Of a stretch of 64,000 bases of DNA, positions 45,077-57,933 are shown piece after piece; within the stretch, counting starts at the first letter, position 1; the number at the start of each line of letters is the position of its first letter. A program made the translations under genes and the position numbers. The stretch comes from Enterococcus devriesei. Lineage in GTDB: Bacteria > Bacillota > Bacilli > Lactobacillales > Enterococcaceae. The stretch is from NCBI RefSeq assembly GCF_001885905.1, contig NZ_JXKM01000006.1:1-64000 (forward strand), given 5' to 3'. The notes under the pieces were generated by a model, which saw only the letters and a program-made list of their open reading frames with translations, searched no databases and was not told the DNA's origin.

Positions 45077-45913
45077 CTAATTGACAATAAATTTTTTTCG
45101 ATAAGTAGAGGGAGAAATATCAAGTTTGGAATGAAAAAATTTTGAAAAATAGGACGAGGAAGAAAAGCCAGACTCAAAAGCAATTTCAGTGATGGAGAGT
45201 GAACTTTTCCGTAGCAGAGAGCATGCTTTTTGTAATTTTAGCTCTTGAATGTACTCGCTAGGGCCCACGCTTTTATAAAGTTGAAACAGTTTGTAAAGGT
45301 AAGTTCGATCGATGTTATTGGCTTTTGAAATTTGATTAACACTAAGATTTTCTGACATATTATCATCGATGAAGTTCAGAATATCCTTAAATAAGAGTTC
45401 AGCTTGTGAGGTTTTGTCTACTTTTAGATTCATTCTATCGATTGTATCGAATAGAATAAAAGAAGCGGACATCGTTTGGAAAAGACTGTCTTTTTTAAAG
45501 GATTCGTAGATATCTTGAAAAAGAACATCTATGCGATGGTCAAAGGAATGGTTAATCACACAATTGTATTGATTCAGTTCTAGTTTTGAAAAGCAACGAT
45601 CTATTAAACTTCCGGAAAAGCCAATCCATCTGTATTGCCAAGGATTTTCACGATTAGGATAATAAACATTTTTACAATTTGAAGGGATGATGAAAAAATC
45701 TCCAGCTGTAATTTTTCTTTCAGAGAAAAAAGGCGTGGAGAAAAACCCTTCGCCTTCAACACAATAATGAATGACCCAATAATCGATTGGAGCGTATTCA
45801 GTTGGCTTTGTTGAGCGACATTTCTCATAACCAACCTCACAAACGTTGAATTCTTTACTTAAATTCTCATTGTTAATTAGGATGCTGACGTCATTGGGTA
45901 ATGAATTATACAT
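45077..45913 (-). CDS. AraC-family regulator of the beta-galactosidase locus
   Basis: 278 residues. N-terminal cupin-like arm (PIDYWVIHYCVEGEGFFST...GDFFIIPSN) for sugar binding and two C-terminal AraC helices (LSVNQISKANNIDRTYLYKLFQ and SITEIAFESGFSSSSYFSKFFHSKLDISPSTYRK). It resembles the MsmR/RafR/BgaR type that activates sugar operons. AGGAGTG precedes the start. It is divergent from the transporter and beta-galactosidase genes, so it most likely activates them when a galactoside is present. Confidence 0.88.
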   Translation of the reverse strand: MYNSLPNDVSILINNENLSKEFNVCEVGYEKCRSTKPTEYAPIDYWVIHYCVEGEGFFSTPFFSERKITAGDFFIIPSNCKNVYYPNRENPWQYRWIGFSGSLIDRCFSKLELNQYNCVINHSFDHRIDVLFQDIYESFKKDSLFQTMSASFILFDTIDRMNLKVDKTSQAELLFKDILNFIDDNMSENLSVNQISKANNIDRTYLYKLFQLYKSVGPSEYIQELKLQKACSLLRKSSLSITEIAFESGFSSSSYFSKFFHSKLDISPSTYRKKFIVN

Positions 45914-45991
45914 TTAATCACTCCTTAAAAGAAAAATGGATAAGTCAACATTAATACAAGTATCTGGAAACATTTCTTATTTTTTATATCA

Positions 45992-46006
45992 TGAAAGCGC
46001 TATAAA
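45992..46006 (+). promoter_or_regulatory. Probable cre site overlapping the -10 of the galactosidase operon
   Basis: TGAAAGCGCTATAA matches the CcpA catabolite-responsive element (TGAAAGCGCTTTCA) well except at the end, and overlaps TATAAA at 46001-46006. Glucose repression of the operon is likely. Confidence 0.6.
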
Positions 46007-46041
46007 ATCAATGTGTAAATAAATATTGAAAGGATGTTTAA

Positions 46042-50591
<4,550 letters not shown>

Positions 50592-50609
50592 TTTTTGTCC
50601 TAACTAAAG

Positions 50610-50679
50610 ATGCTCCTTCAAATTCGTTTACTAGCAGATTTTATCATTGCTAGAACAGAATTTGAAAGGAGTATTTTTT
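50610..50679 (+). terminator. Terminator after lacZ
   Basis: GCTCCTTCAAATTC pairs with GAATTTGAAAGGAGT (bulges), with an inner TAGCA/TGCTA stem, and ends in TTTTTT. Confidence 0.75.
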
Positions 50680-50824
50680 ATTGGAAAAAGGTTCATTGTA
50701 AAATCGGATATGGTGTAACAATCAAAACATCAATGAAAATGTAGCTCAACAGATGAATAAAAAAATTGATTGAATTTCTTAAATAAAAAGTACGTTACTT
50801 TAAGATTGGAACATTTACTTTTCA

Positions 50825-51181
50825 CTAAATTTCATCTTTCAATAGCTGATACAACACCTGTGCGTTATTAGATTCTTCATTTTTCGCACCGTAGACAAGG
50901 GTCACATCTTTTTCTTTTGTTAAAACTTTTTTTAACTCATTTAAGGCTTCTTTTTGTGAGCCCGTCTGCAGTTCTTCAAGGTATTTCGCTTGAAACTCAG
51001 GGAATTTATCGTCATCATGATTGAACCATTTTCTAAGTTCAGGACTTGGGGCGATTTCTTTTAACCAAAGATCGATCTGTTCAATCTCTTTGGATTTTCC
51101 TCGCGGCCATAATCGATCGACTAGGATACGATAGCCATCTGCGTTCTCCGCAGCTAAGTAAGCTCGTTTAATTTTAAGCAT
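50825..51181 (-). CDS. DUF488-family protein
   Basis: 118 residues: RAYLAAENADGYRILVDRLWPRGKSKE and LWLKEIAPSPELRKWFNHDDDKFPEF followed by VTLVYGAKNEESNNA are the signature of DUF488 (YeaO-like). Function unknown; often near stress or nitrogen genes. The start at 51181 follows AGGAAG; the longer frame has none. Confidence 0.85.
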   Translation of the reverse strand: MLKIKRAYLAAENADGYRILVDRLWPRGKSKEIEQIDLWLKEIAPSPELRKWFNHDDDKFPEFQAKYLEELQTGSQKEALNELKKVLTKEKDVTLVYGAKNEESNNAQVLYQLLKDEI

Positions 51182-51268
51182 ATGTGGACACTTCCTTTCG
51201 CTCATTTTATCAAAATCGAGAAGAAAGAAGGAATGAAAACCATTAATTACAAAAAGAGTACAAGAAAA

Positions 51269-51303
51269 AACTGTCAACAAGCCTAGGCTTATTGACAGTT
51301 TAA
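51269..51303 (-). terminator. Terminator of the Amt-PII gene
   Basis: AACTGTCAACAAGCC pairs with GGCTTATTGACAGTT; the minus strand continues with six T residues. Confidence 0.85.
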
Positions 51304-51348
51304 GCAGATTAAGTCTATGAGAATGGAAGGATTGACGTGAAACGTTGC

Positions 51349-53124
51349 TTAATCTGCGGTGTACCCTTGAAGAGCTTCGGCTCCTTCATCGTTGTTACTG
51401 ATGCGAACCACATTATCCATTGCTGAAACAAAGATTTTCCCATCACCGGGCTGACCAGTGTGTAAAATATGTTTCATGGTATTGATGACTTGGTGAACGG
51501 GACTGCTGCTAATCACCACATCGACTTTGACTTTTGGCAGAAGCTTCGTAGGAATCACTGAACCGCGATAATATTCGGTGCTGCCTTTTTGAATACCATG
51601 GCCTAAAACTTGAGTGACAGTTAGGCCTTCAATTCCAATTTTTTCTAAGCCTTTTTTTAATTCATCCAGTTTGTTTTCATTGATCACGACGGAAACCATT
51701 GAGATCGGTAATGTCTCTAACTCACCTTGCTGCACCCTTTTCCAGTTCGTTTGTATATCGGAGCTGTTGCGGTCCGTTTCAGTGACAGCTTCCACTTGTA
51801 CGTTGGAAATATCGGTTGCTAAGACAGGTTCTTTGCCAAACATTCCGGTAGCAGGAGCAGAGTTGGCTGAGAGTGGCAATTCATTGGCGTTCGTCATATC
51901 CGGTGTCACCACGAACCCGCTATAAGCGCTTTGTAAGCCATGTTCTTCAAGATCTAGGCCTTCTAATTCGATTTTTTCAGAGACTCGTAAGCCGACCGTA
52001 TGTTTTAAAGCAAAGAATAAAAGACTTGCACTTGCTCCGACCCATGCGGCAGTGACTAAAACACCAAGGATTTGAGTGAAAAAGAAACTAGTACCGCCGC
52101 CATAGAAAAGCCCGCCATCTAGCGCTAGTAGGCCAGTCATAATCGTTCCTAACGCACCGCAGACGCCGTGAACACCGACCGCACCAACAGGGTCATCTAC
52201 GCGGATTTTCTTATCAATAAATTCAACCGCAAAGATCATGGCAGCACCGGAAGCTAAGCCGATGATCCAAGCACCGCCAGCGCTGACCATATCACAACCG
52301 GCAGTAATTCCGACTAAGCCGGCAAGGGTGCCGTTCAAGGTCAATGAAACATCCGGTTTTTTATAGCGAAACCAAGAAATAATCAGTGTGGTCAATGTCC
52401 CAGTAGCTGCGGCAATATTGGTGTTGACTAAAACATTTGAGGCGATCAAGATCGTATCGTCGCCAGTCATTGAAGTGGTGGAACCGCCGTTGAAACCAAA
52501 CCACGAGAACCATAGGATGAAGACACCCAGTGCCGCCAAGGTCAAATTATGGCCAGGGATGGCGTTGGATTTTTTGTCTTTGGTGTATTTTCCGATTCGT
52601 GGACCAACGATTGCTGCGCCGGCAAAGGCCGCGATCCCGCCCACCATGTGCACGGCTGTTGAACCAGCGAAGTCATGGAAGCCCATTTCTGCTAAGAAGC
52701 CGCCGCCCCAGATCCAGTGACCAGAGATCGGATAGATCAGGCCGCTGATTACGGCGCTAAAGATACAGTAAGCGATGAAATTTGTTCGTTCCGCCATCGC
52801 CCCTGAGACGATCGTCGCCGCAGTCGCGCAGAAGACGGTCTGAAATAATAAGAAGGTGGGAGTAGGAAGGTCGAATGTCAGTGAGTTTCCAGCGAAAAAG
52901 TTGATTCCACCGAAAATGGCACTGCTACCACCAAACATGATTCCAAAACCAATCACCCAATAAAGCAGAGTGCCGAAACAAAAATCAATCAGATTTTTCA
53001 TGATAATGTTACCGGCATTTTTAGCCCGGGTGAAGCCGGACTCGACTAACGTAAAACCTGCCTGCATAAAGAATACTAGAAATGCGCCTAACAATGTCCA
53101 AATCACATCAACTGACGAATACAT
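51349..53124 (-). CDS. amt: Ammonium transporter fused to a PII (GlnB-like) signalling domain
   Basis: 591 residues. Residues 1-405 form an AmtB-type channel: 11 helices, with FHDFAGSTAVHMVGG and VGVHGVCGALGT carrying the two pore histidines. After a linker, residues about 476-591 make a complete PII domain with TEYYRGS in the T-loop and TGQPGDGKIFV, the PII signature. In most bacteria PII (GlnK) is a separate protein that plugs Amt; here both are one chain, so inhibition could be intramolecular or between trimer subunits. Upstream region 53125-53430 has no clear gene and may hold its promoter. Confidence 0.93.
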   Translation of the reverse strand: MYSSVDVIWTLLGAFLVFFMQAGFTLVESGFTRAKNAGNIIMKNLIDFCFGTLLYWVIGFGIMFGGSSAIFGGINFFAGNSLTFDLPTPTFLLFQTVFCATAATIVSGAMAERTNFIAYCIFSAVISGLIYPISGHWIWGGGFLAEMGFHDFAGSTAVHMVGGIAAFAGAAIVGPRIGKYTKDKKSNAIPGHNLTLAALGVFILWFSWFGFNGGSTTSMTGDDTILIASNVLVNTNIAAATGTLTTLIISWFRYKKPDVSLTLNGTLAGLVGITAGCDMVSAGGAWIIGLASGAAMIFAVEFIDKKIRVDDPVGAVGVHGVCGALGTIMTGLLALDGGLFYGGGTSFFFTQILGVLVTAAWVGASASLLFFALKHTVGLRVSEKIELEGLDLEEHGLQSAYSGFVVTPDMTNANELPLSANSAPATGMFGKEPVLATDISNVQVEAVTETDRNSSDIQTNWKRVQQGELETLPISMVSVVINENKLDELKKGLEKIGIEGLTVTQVLGHGIQKGSTEYYRGSVIPTKLLPKVKVDVVISSSPVHQVINTMKHILHTGQPGDGKIFVSAMDNVVRISNNDEGAEALQGYTAD

Positions 53125-53430
53125 AGAATCAATCCTTTCGTTTATGTTAACTTTTCTAACACACTACACAGAAATTCAGGGCTAGTCAATAACGTTCGTC
53201 ATTTTTTCTGCAACAAAAGACAAAAAAATTAATTTTAACGACATTAAATGTGATGTTTTGTAACATACACAGAAACTTAAAGGTTTCTACCTTCAAGAAA
53301 TGGCGCCGTAAATTTTTGTTTTGTAGCATTCTCTCGCGTAAAAGTTTGAGCAGTTGTATATGAGAGATTCTTCCTGATTCAAACGTGTCGAAGTACAGGA
53401 ACTAGAAAAACTCAGCCTAAATGACTAGTT
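53125..53430. other. Intergenic region between amt and pspC
   Basis: No gene seen. It must hold the minus-strand amt promoter; no confident -35/-10 pair or known RNA could be assigned. Confidence 0.35.
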
Positions 53431-53434
53431 GAAA

Positions 53435-53480
53435 AATCCGACCTTTGCCCTATGACGAATATTCAGAGTTTCGGCATAAT
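53435..53480 (+). promoter_or_regulatory. LiaR-type promoter of the single pspC gene
   Basis: ATGACG (53452-53457), 17-bp spacer, CATAAT (53475-53480), preceded by CCGACCTTTGCCCT. The same arrangement stands before liaX. Confidence 0.55.
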
Positions 53481-53542
53481 GAAGACATAAGATAACTACA
53501 CGTTACGAGTAGTAAAAGCTGAAATTGAAGGAGATAATTAAA

Positions 53543-53815
53543 ATGACGAAAAAAATGATGAAATCACAAAATAATCGAGTGTTAACAGGTACATTAGCCG
53601 GTATCGCTGAATATTTCAGAATCGACGCTACTACCGTACGTATCATCTATGTTTTCACTAGTATCTTTTTAGTTGGTGCACCAATTTTACTTTATATTTT
53701 ATTGGCGATATTAGTTCCTTCCGCTGAAAGACAGACGCGTGTTTACCAACAAACACGAGCCGATCAACCAAAACAGGCAGAACCCGTTGCAGATGGCACA
53801 TGGAGTGACTTCTAA
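53543..53815 (+). CDS. PspC-domain membrane protein (LiaY paralogue)
   Basis: 90 residues. PspC core: MLTGTLAG-like VLTGTLAGIAEYFRIDATTVRIIYVFTSIFLVGAPILLYILLAILVP, with one or two helices, then a polar tail ending WSDF. The same start (MKKSQNN...LTGTLAG) and WxDF end occur in the LiaY gene at 59618, so they are paralogues. PspC proteins take part in envelope-stress response. The ATG at 53543 has GGAGATAA; an earlier ATG does not. Confidence 0.85.
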   Translation: MTKKMMKSQNNRVLTGTLAGIAEYFRIDATTVRIIYVFTSIFLVGAPILLYILLAILVPSAERQTRVYQQTRADQPKQAEPVADGTWSDF

Positions 53816-53837
53816 TCAAGGGGAAAATAAAAAAATA

Positions 53838-53870
53838 AAAACGGATCGTCTTAGTGCGATCCGTTTTTTT
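53838..53870 (+). terminator. Terminator of the single pspC gene
   Basis: ACGGATCG pairs with CGATCCGT with extended A/T arms and a T run. Confidence 0.8.
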
Positions 53871-54081
53871 GTTAGTAGCAATGTTAAAAGAATACTCATC
53901 TGTCGGAGGAGCTATTGATGTAGTCGATTCAATTATTACTCTAAAAGTTATAATCAAAATTTCTAAATACATTAATAAAAAAAGAGTAAAATGAATATGT
54001 AAAGTAAGCGTTTTTTTAAGGTGTTAAGTCGTTTCGTATGAAAGAGGTAAAGCACTTTTCTAAAGGATTAGGAGGTGGCAG

Positions 54082-55602
54082 ATGGATTTTCGACAGATTT
54101 TGGGTACCAGTAGTTTACGTAGGTTGAACATTGTTGAAGTGTTGTATTATAACCGGGATGGCTTACCAAATGAAAAGCTACTAAGTGAATTAGGCTGTTC
54201 TTTGCCGATTTTGTTGAATGATATGAATGTTATAAATGAGCTGCAAGATAATTTTTTTATTGAGAAGGAGAAGGGCCTCTATCGATTGACACTTAGAAAT
54301 AATGTGAGTATCGGAAAGCTCTATTCTGAAGTGCTGGCCAATTCCCCAGAATTCCAAATTGTGGAGCAGTTATTGTATGAACGTTGTGACAACATCGCTG
54401 AGCTTTCAAAATTGCTGTATCTAAGTTCGTCCAATACACAACGTTACTTAAAAAAGATCGAGAAAGTTTTGAGGGTTGCGGGGATTCGCTTATATTATCG
54501 CCCACTTCGCTTAGAAGGTAAAGAAAGCGTGATCCGGCATTTTTACTATCGTTATTTTCTTGAAAAACAGTATTCATTGAATGTAGCGCTGCCTGATTTG
54601 AAGGAATATCAGTTAAAATCAGTCGAACAATTCGTTATAGCCTTTACCGAAATCAATGGTTTGTATAAAAAATATATTTTTCAAAAACGAGTGGCTTATA
54701 ATGTTTTTATTAGTTTGTGGCGTATAAAAAATGGCCATCATTACCCGGCGAAGGAGCTGCGTAGGCGAGGGTTATCGTTACCTAAGACCGAGGATATTAC
54801 CAAATTCCGAGACACCGTGTCAGAAGTTTTTCGTCTTGACTTAACCGACGACTTGCTACGTGACTGTCTGTGGCTTTCCTTCTCAGATTCAGTTGTTTTT
54901 AGTCAAGCACATCGAGAGGCGGCAATAGAAGACAATCCGCGTTACAGCTATTTATTTGAAGCTCATTTAGAATTGACGGATCGTTTCGTTAAGCTTTTAG
55001 GCAAGCCGATTGATGAAACTTACCGTAGAGAGCTGACGACCGTATTAGTGAATGATAGTTATCTTTATGATGAGAATCGCGATTTTTTGACGATTCTGCG
55101 AAAAAGTCGCACGATCTTTTTAAAGATGGTCAGAATTATGCATAAGTATGCAGTTGATAAGGCAACTGAGACGGTTACCGAATTTGTTCAAAAGCATCAA
55201 TTTTATAAAACGGAGGACTTTATTACAAATTATGTCTATCTTTTATTGACTGAGGAAGTTGATAGCTTAGAAGAACTGGCTAACCAAGAGGAAACGGTCC
55301 ATTTATTACTTATTTCTGATCTTTCGCCAACGGAAGAAAAATTTATTACTAAAATTATCAGTCAGATTGTTTATGGTAATTTTGAAATTCATCATTACGA
55401 AGGCTCGCTTAAGGATAATGGCGATCTATTCAAAAAAATCTTGACCTATGATGGCTTGATTACTACCGGCTCCAGCGAAGGGGTGCCAGCATCATTTCCT
55501 TTGATTTCAATGGACCCTTATGTGACGCCGCAATCAATTGTGGCAATCCAAAATTTAGTCAATGAGCTGTCCGAAGCCAAAAGTAAACGTTCCAAGCAAT
55601 GA
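54082..55602 (+). CDS. Mga/AtxA-like helix-turn-helix and PRD regulator
   Basis: 506 residues. N-terminal Mga HTH domains (FRQILGTSSLRRLNIVEVLYYNRDGLPNEKLLSELGCS and ELSKLLYLSSSNTQRYLKKIEKVL, about 3-130), followed by helical PRD_Mga-type domains and a C-terminal EIIB-like region (VHLLLISDLSPTEEKFITKIISQIV). Such proteins sense sugar status through the PTS and control surface genes. AGGAGG supports the start. Its targets are not identified nearby. Confidence 0.85.
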   Translation: MDFRQILGTSSLRRLNIVEVLYYNRDGLPNEKLLSELGCSLPILLNDMNVINELQDNFFIEKEKGLYRLTLRNNVSIGKLYSEVLANSPEFQIVEQLLYERCDNIAELSKLLYLSSSNTQRYLKKIEKVLRVAGIRLYYRPLRLEGKESVIRHFYYRYFLEKQYSLNVALPDLKEYQLKSVEQFVIAFTEINGLYKKYIFQKRVAYNVFISLWRIKNGHHYPAKELRRRGLSLPKTEDITKFRDTVSEVFRLDLTDDLLRDCLWLSFSDSVVFSQAHREAAIEDNPRYSYLFEAHLELTDRFVKLLGKPIDETYRRELTTVLVNDSYLYDENRDFLTILRKSRTIFLKMVRIMHKYAVDKATETVTEFVQKHQFYKTEDFITNYVYLLLTEEVDSLEELANQEETVHLLLISDLSPTEEKFITKIISQIVYGNFEIHHYEGSLKDNGDLFKKILTYDGLITTGSSEGVPASFPLISMDPYVTPQSIVAIQNLVNELSEAKSKRSKQ

Positions 55603-55645
55603 AAAAAGTTCCTCACATTGATATTGAATGTGGGGAACTTTTTGT
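55603..55645. terminator. Terminator between mga-like gene and HAD gene
   Basis: AAAAAGTTCCTCACATT pairs with AATGTGGGGAACTTTTT (one G-T), with T residues on both strands. Confidence 0.85.
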
Positions 55646-55659
55646 TTACTTAGACATGG

Positions 55660-56493
55660 TTATAAATATTTCGCCAATCCGACCGCAATCCCATCTTCAT
55701 CACAGGAAAGTGTCACATCATCAGCCACCGCTTTTAGTTCCTCAACGGCATTGCCCATCGCGACACCGATCCCGGCGTATTCGATAATGGTACGGTCATT
55801 TTGACCATCGCCAAAAGCAATCATATTGTACGAATGAATTCCTAAATCAGGAAAAACGGTGTTTAAAGCCTTGGCTTTATCAATCCCTTTATCTGTAAAT
55901 TCAAAATAGAAGGGGGCTGAAAAAGCGGCAGTCACAACCTCATCAAAAGGAGCGTGGATCGCATCGACATTTTCCTGCAAGTATTCTGGTTGGGCCGCGA
56001 TCAAAATTTTATTGATTGGAAAAGTGGCGAAGGCCGCGAGATCATCGATTTCGCATAGCTTGAAATTGCCACCGCGAGACTCATATCGAATGATATTGAA
56101 ATCTCCTTCTGGCAACTCTAAGTTATTGTTGTAAACGTCATTTACATACATATAGTCTTCTTTGTCAATCATCGGCATCACATCGAACTTTTTCAAGTGT
56201 TCCAAGATTGCTTGTCCGGTTTCAACACTCATGGCTTGATTGAACAAGACTTCCTTGGTCTTGCAATCGGTCACACGAGAACCGTTATAGGAAACGAGAT
56301 AGCCTTCATATTTCGTCATTTCTAGTTGCTCAGCCAGTTCAAACATTCCTGTCGTAGGGCGACCGGAAGCTAAAATCACTTTGATCCCTTTTTCTTGAGC
56401 GTTGATCAAGGCCTGCTTCGTTTTTGGAGAGATCATTTTTTTTGAAGTTAATAATGTACCGTCGATGTCCAGTACGATCGCTTTGATATCCAT
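55660..56493 (-). CDS. Cof-type HAD phosphatase (YidA-like)
   Basis: 277 residues. LDIDGTLLTS (catalytic Asp pair), ASGRPTTG, a C2-type cap with large insertion, and FGDGQNDRTIIEYAGIGVAMGNA at the end. This is the Cof/YidA type that dephosphorylates sugar phosphates and cofactors in the cytosol. GTGATGACATG region upstream. Monocistronic. Confidence 0.9.
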   Translation of the reverse strand: MDIKAIVLDIDGTLLTSKKMISPKTKQALINAQEKGIKVILASGRPTTGMFELAEQLEMTKYEGYLVSYNGSRVTDCKTKEVLFNQAMSVETGQAILEHLKKFDVMPMIDKEDYMYVNDVYNNNLELPEGDFNIIRYESRGGNFKLCEIDDLAAFATFPINKILIAAQPEYLQENVDAIHAPFDEVVTAAFSAPFYFEFTDKGIDKAKALNTVFPDLGIHSYNMIAFGDGQNDRTIIEYAGIGVAMGNAVEELKAVADDVTLSCDEDGIAVGLAKYL

Positions 56494-56613
56494 GTCATCA
56501 CGTCCTAATTTGAGTATAAATTAAGTCTACTATTGGCTAGAGGTGATGTAAATGGTTTCATTTGTAAATCCCGTTGGAAAATCAAAGGGTTCTTAATAAG
56601 AAAAGCCAGCCTT

Positions 56614-57033
56614 TCAGTCTGGAAAAATCATTTCCCAATAAGGATCGTGAAGCTTCACTTCATGGACTTTTTGCCAGCCTTCTTTTTCGTAAAAGGCTAA
56701 TGCCTCATGGTTGCGAGACAAACATTTTAACCGGATCGGTCGCTGGGTAACTTTTTTGGCTTGCTGCATCAGCAAATGACCGATGCCCAGACCTTGAAAC
56801 TCATGGTGAATGAACAAGCAATGGATAAAGTTTTCTGGTAGGTAAATGGAAATAAAGCCCACGATCTGCTGTTGTTCGATCGCCACGAAAATCTGCTCGT
56901 CTTGGGTATCACGGTCGAAATCCTCTTCGTGCATCAGCAGCGGATCATCCCAGTAAAACGTCCGGCGACGGCTCTCTAAATAAAGTTTCCGCAGACTTTT
57001 TCTATCTTGGGGGATCATTTCACGAATCTGCAT
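56614..57033 (-). CDS. GNAT-family acetyltransferase
   Basis: 139 residues. IREMIPQDRKSLRKLYLESRRRTF start, then VGFISIYLPENFIHCLFIHHEFQGLGIGHLLMQQAKKVTQRPIRLKCLSRNHEALAFYEKEGWQK, the acetyl-CoA loop and end motif. Substrate unknown. It starts 26 bp after the SGNH gene stop on the same strand (AGAAGG ribosome site), so the two may share a transcript. Confidence 0.85.
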   Translation of the reverse strand: MQIREMIPQDRKSLRKLYLESRRRTFYWDDPLLMHEEDFDRDTQDEQIFVAIEQQQIVGFISIYLPENFIHCLFIHHEFQGLGIGHLLMQQAKKVTQRPIRLKCLSRNHEALAFYEKEGWQKVHEVKLHDPYWEMIFPD

Positions 57034-57058
57034 ATAGTTGGTCCTTCTTTCAAAAAAA

Positions 57059-57760
57059 TTAACGTAAATAAGGCATCAGGTTCTGCAAGACGATCTGATA
57101 ACCTGCGGGCAGTAAGTGAGCCCCGTCAAAGCTGAGCTCTTTTCGTAAATTTCCATCACTGTCAGCTAACTGTTCGTTGACGTCGATGTAGCTGTAACCA
57201 AAGGTTTCTGCCAGTTGTCCCAGCTGATCACTCATTGCCTGTAAATTTTGGTTTGTCCGTTTGTCAGAATAGCGGCCTGTTTCTCCTGAGCGTGGGTCAA
57301 TAAATTCATCGACGGCGTTGATCGGGTAAAATTTCATGACGTAAACCTGTGTTTCCGGTAACTGCTCCTTGATCTTGGTTAGGAGCTGACGATAATTTGT
57401 CAGTGTTTCAGTCTCGGAGAGTCCAAAGCCAATGTCGTTGGTGCCAATGTTGATAAAAATTTTCCTCGGTTTTAAGTCAAAAATCAAGGTGTCTAAGTGG
57501 TCTAAGACATCTTTTGTTGTGGTGGCTCGGACGCCGCGATTGTAAATCGTTAGCGGCAGTCCCAAATTTTCTTCTACTTGAAATTTTTCAATCGGAAAAA
57601 TTTCCATCAAGCTAGAACCGACAAAGACGATTTGATTTTTCTTAGCGGTTTTATTTGCGGCTGTATAATGACTACGCAAATCATCTTGGAATTCTTTTAA
57701 CTTAGGATTTAGTTTAGTGAGTTTGACGGTTTCGTCTTTCATAGAAATGCCAGCTTTCAT
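57059..57760 (-). CDS. SGNH/GDSL-family hydrolase
   Basis: 233 residues. VFVGSSLME carries the block-I Ser-equivalent, NIGTNDIGFG the block-III Asn, and DGAHLLPAGYQIV the block-V Asp/His pair, as in lipase/acylhydrolase or sialic-acid O-acetyl esterase-type enzymes. No signal peptide, so probably cytosolic. Substrate unknown. Possible operon with the GNAT gene downstream. Confidence 0.85.
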   Translation of the reverse strand: MKAGISMKDETVKLTKLNPKLKEFQDDLRSHYTAANKTAKKNQIVFVGSSLMEIFPIEKFQVEENLGLPLTIYNRGVRATTTKDVLDHLDTLIFDLKPRKIFINIGTNDIGFGLSETETLTNYRQLLTKIKEQLPETQVYVMKFYPINAVDEFIDPRSGETGRYSDKRTNQNLQAMSDQLGQLAETFGYSYIDVNEQLADSDGNLRKELSFDGAHLLPAGYQIVLQNLMPYLR

Positions 57761-57859
57761 TTTTATAGTTAGATATCTAATTGTTTATGAGTTTAGTCTC
57801 TTGCTGCGAGACTGTCAATTATTCTGGCTGCCAAAAAGACAGGATTTTTATAAAAATAG

Positions 57860-57900
57860 TCCTTTCGACCCATGACGAAGGGCTAAAGTTCTTGCATAAT
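57860..57900 (+). promoter_or_regulatory. LiaR-type promoter of liaXY
   Basis: ATGACG (57872-57877), 17-bp spacer, CATAAT (57895-57900), preceded by GTCCTTTCGACCC. It shares ATGACGAA and GCATAAT with identical spacing with the pspC promoter at 53452-53480. Confidence 0.6.
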
Positions 57901-57933
57901 AGGCTTATAGAAAAACGACAAGGAGAGAACCGT

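Noticed and set aside
57781-57933. N-terminal extension of LiaX to 57781
   Set aside because: It would put the start upstream of the promoter; the ATG at 57934 has a good ribosome site.
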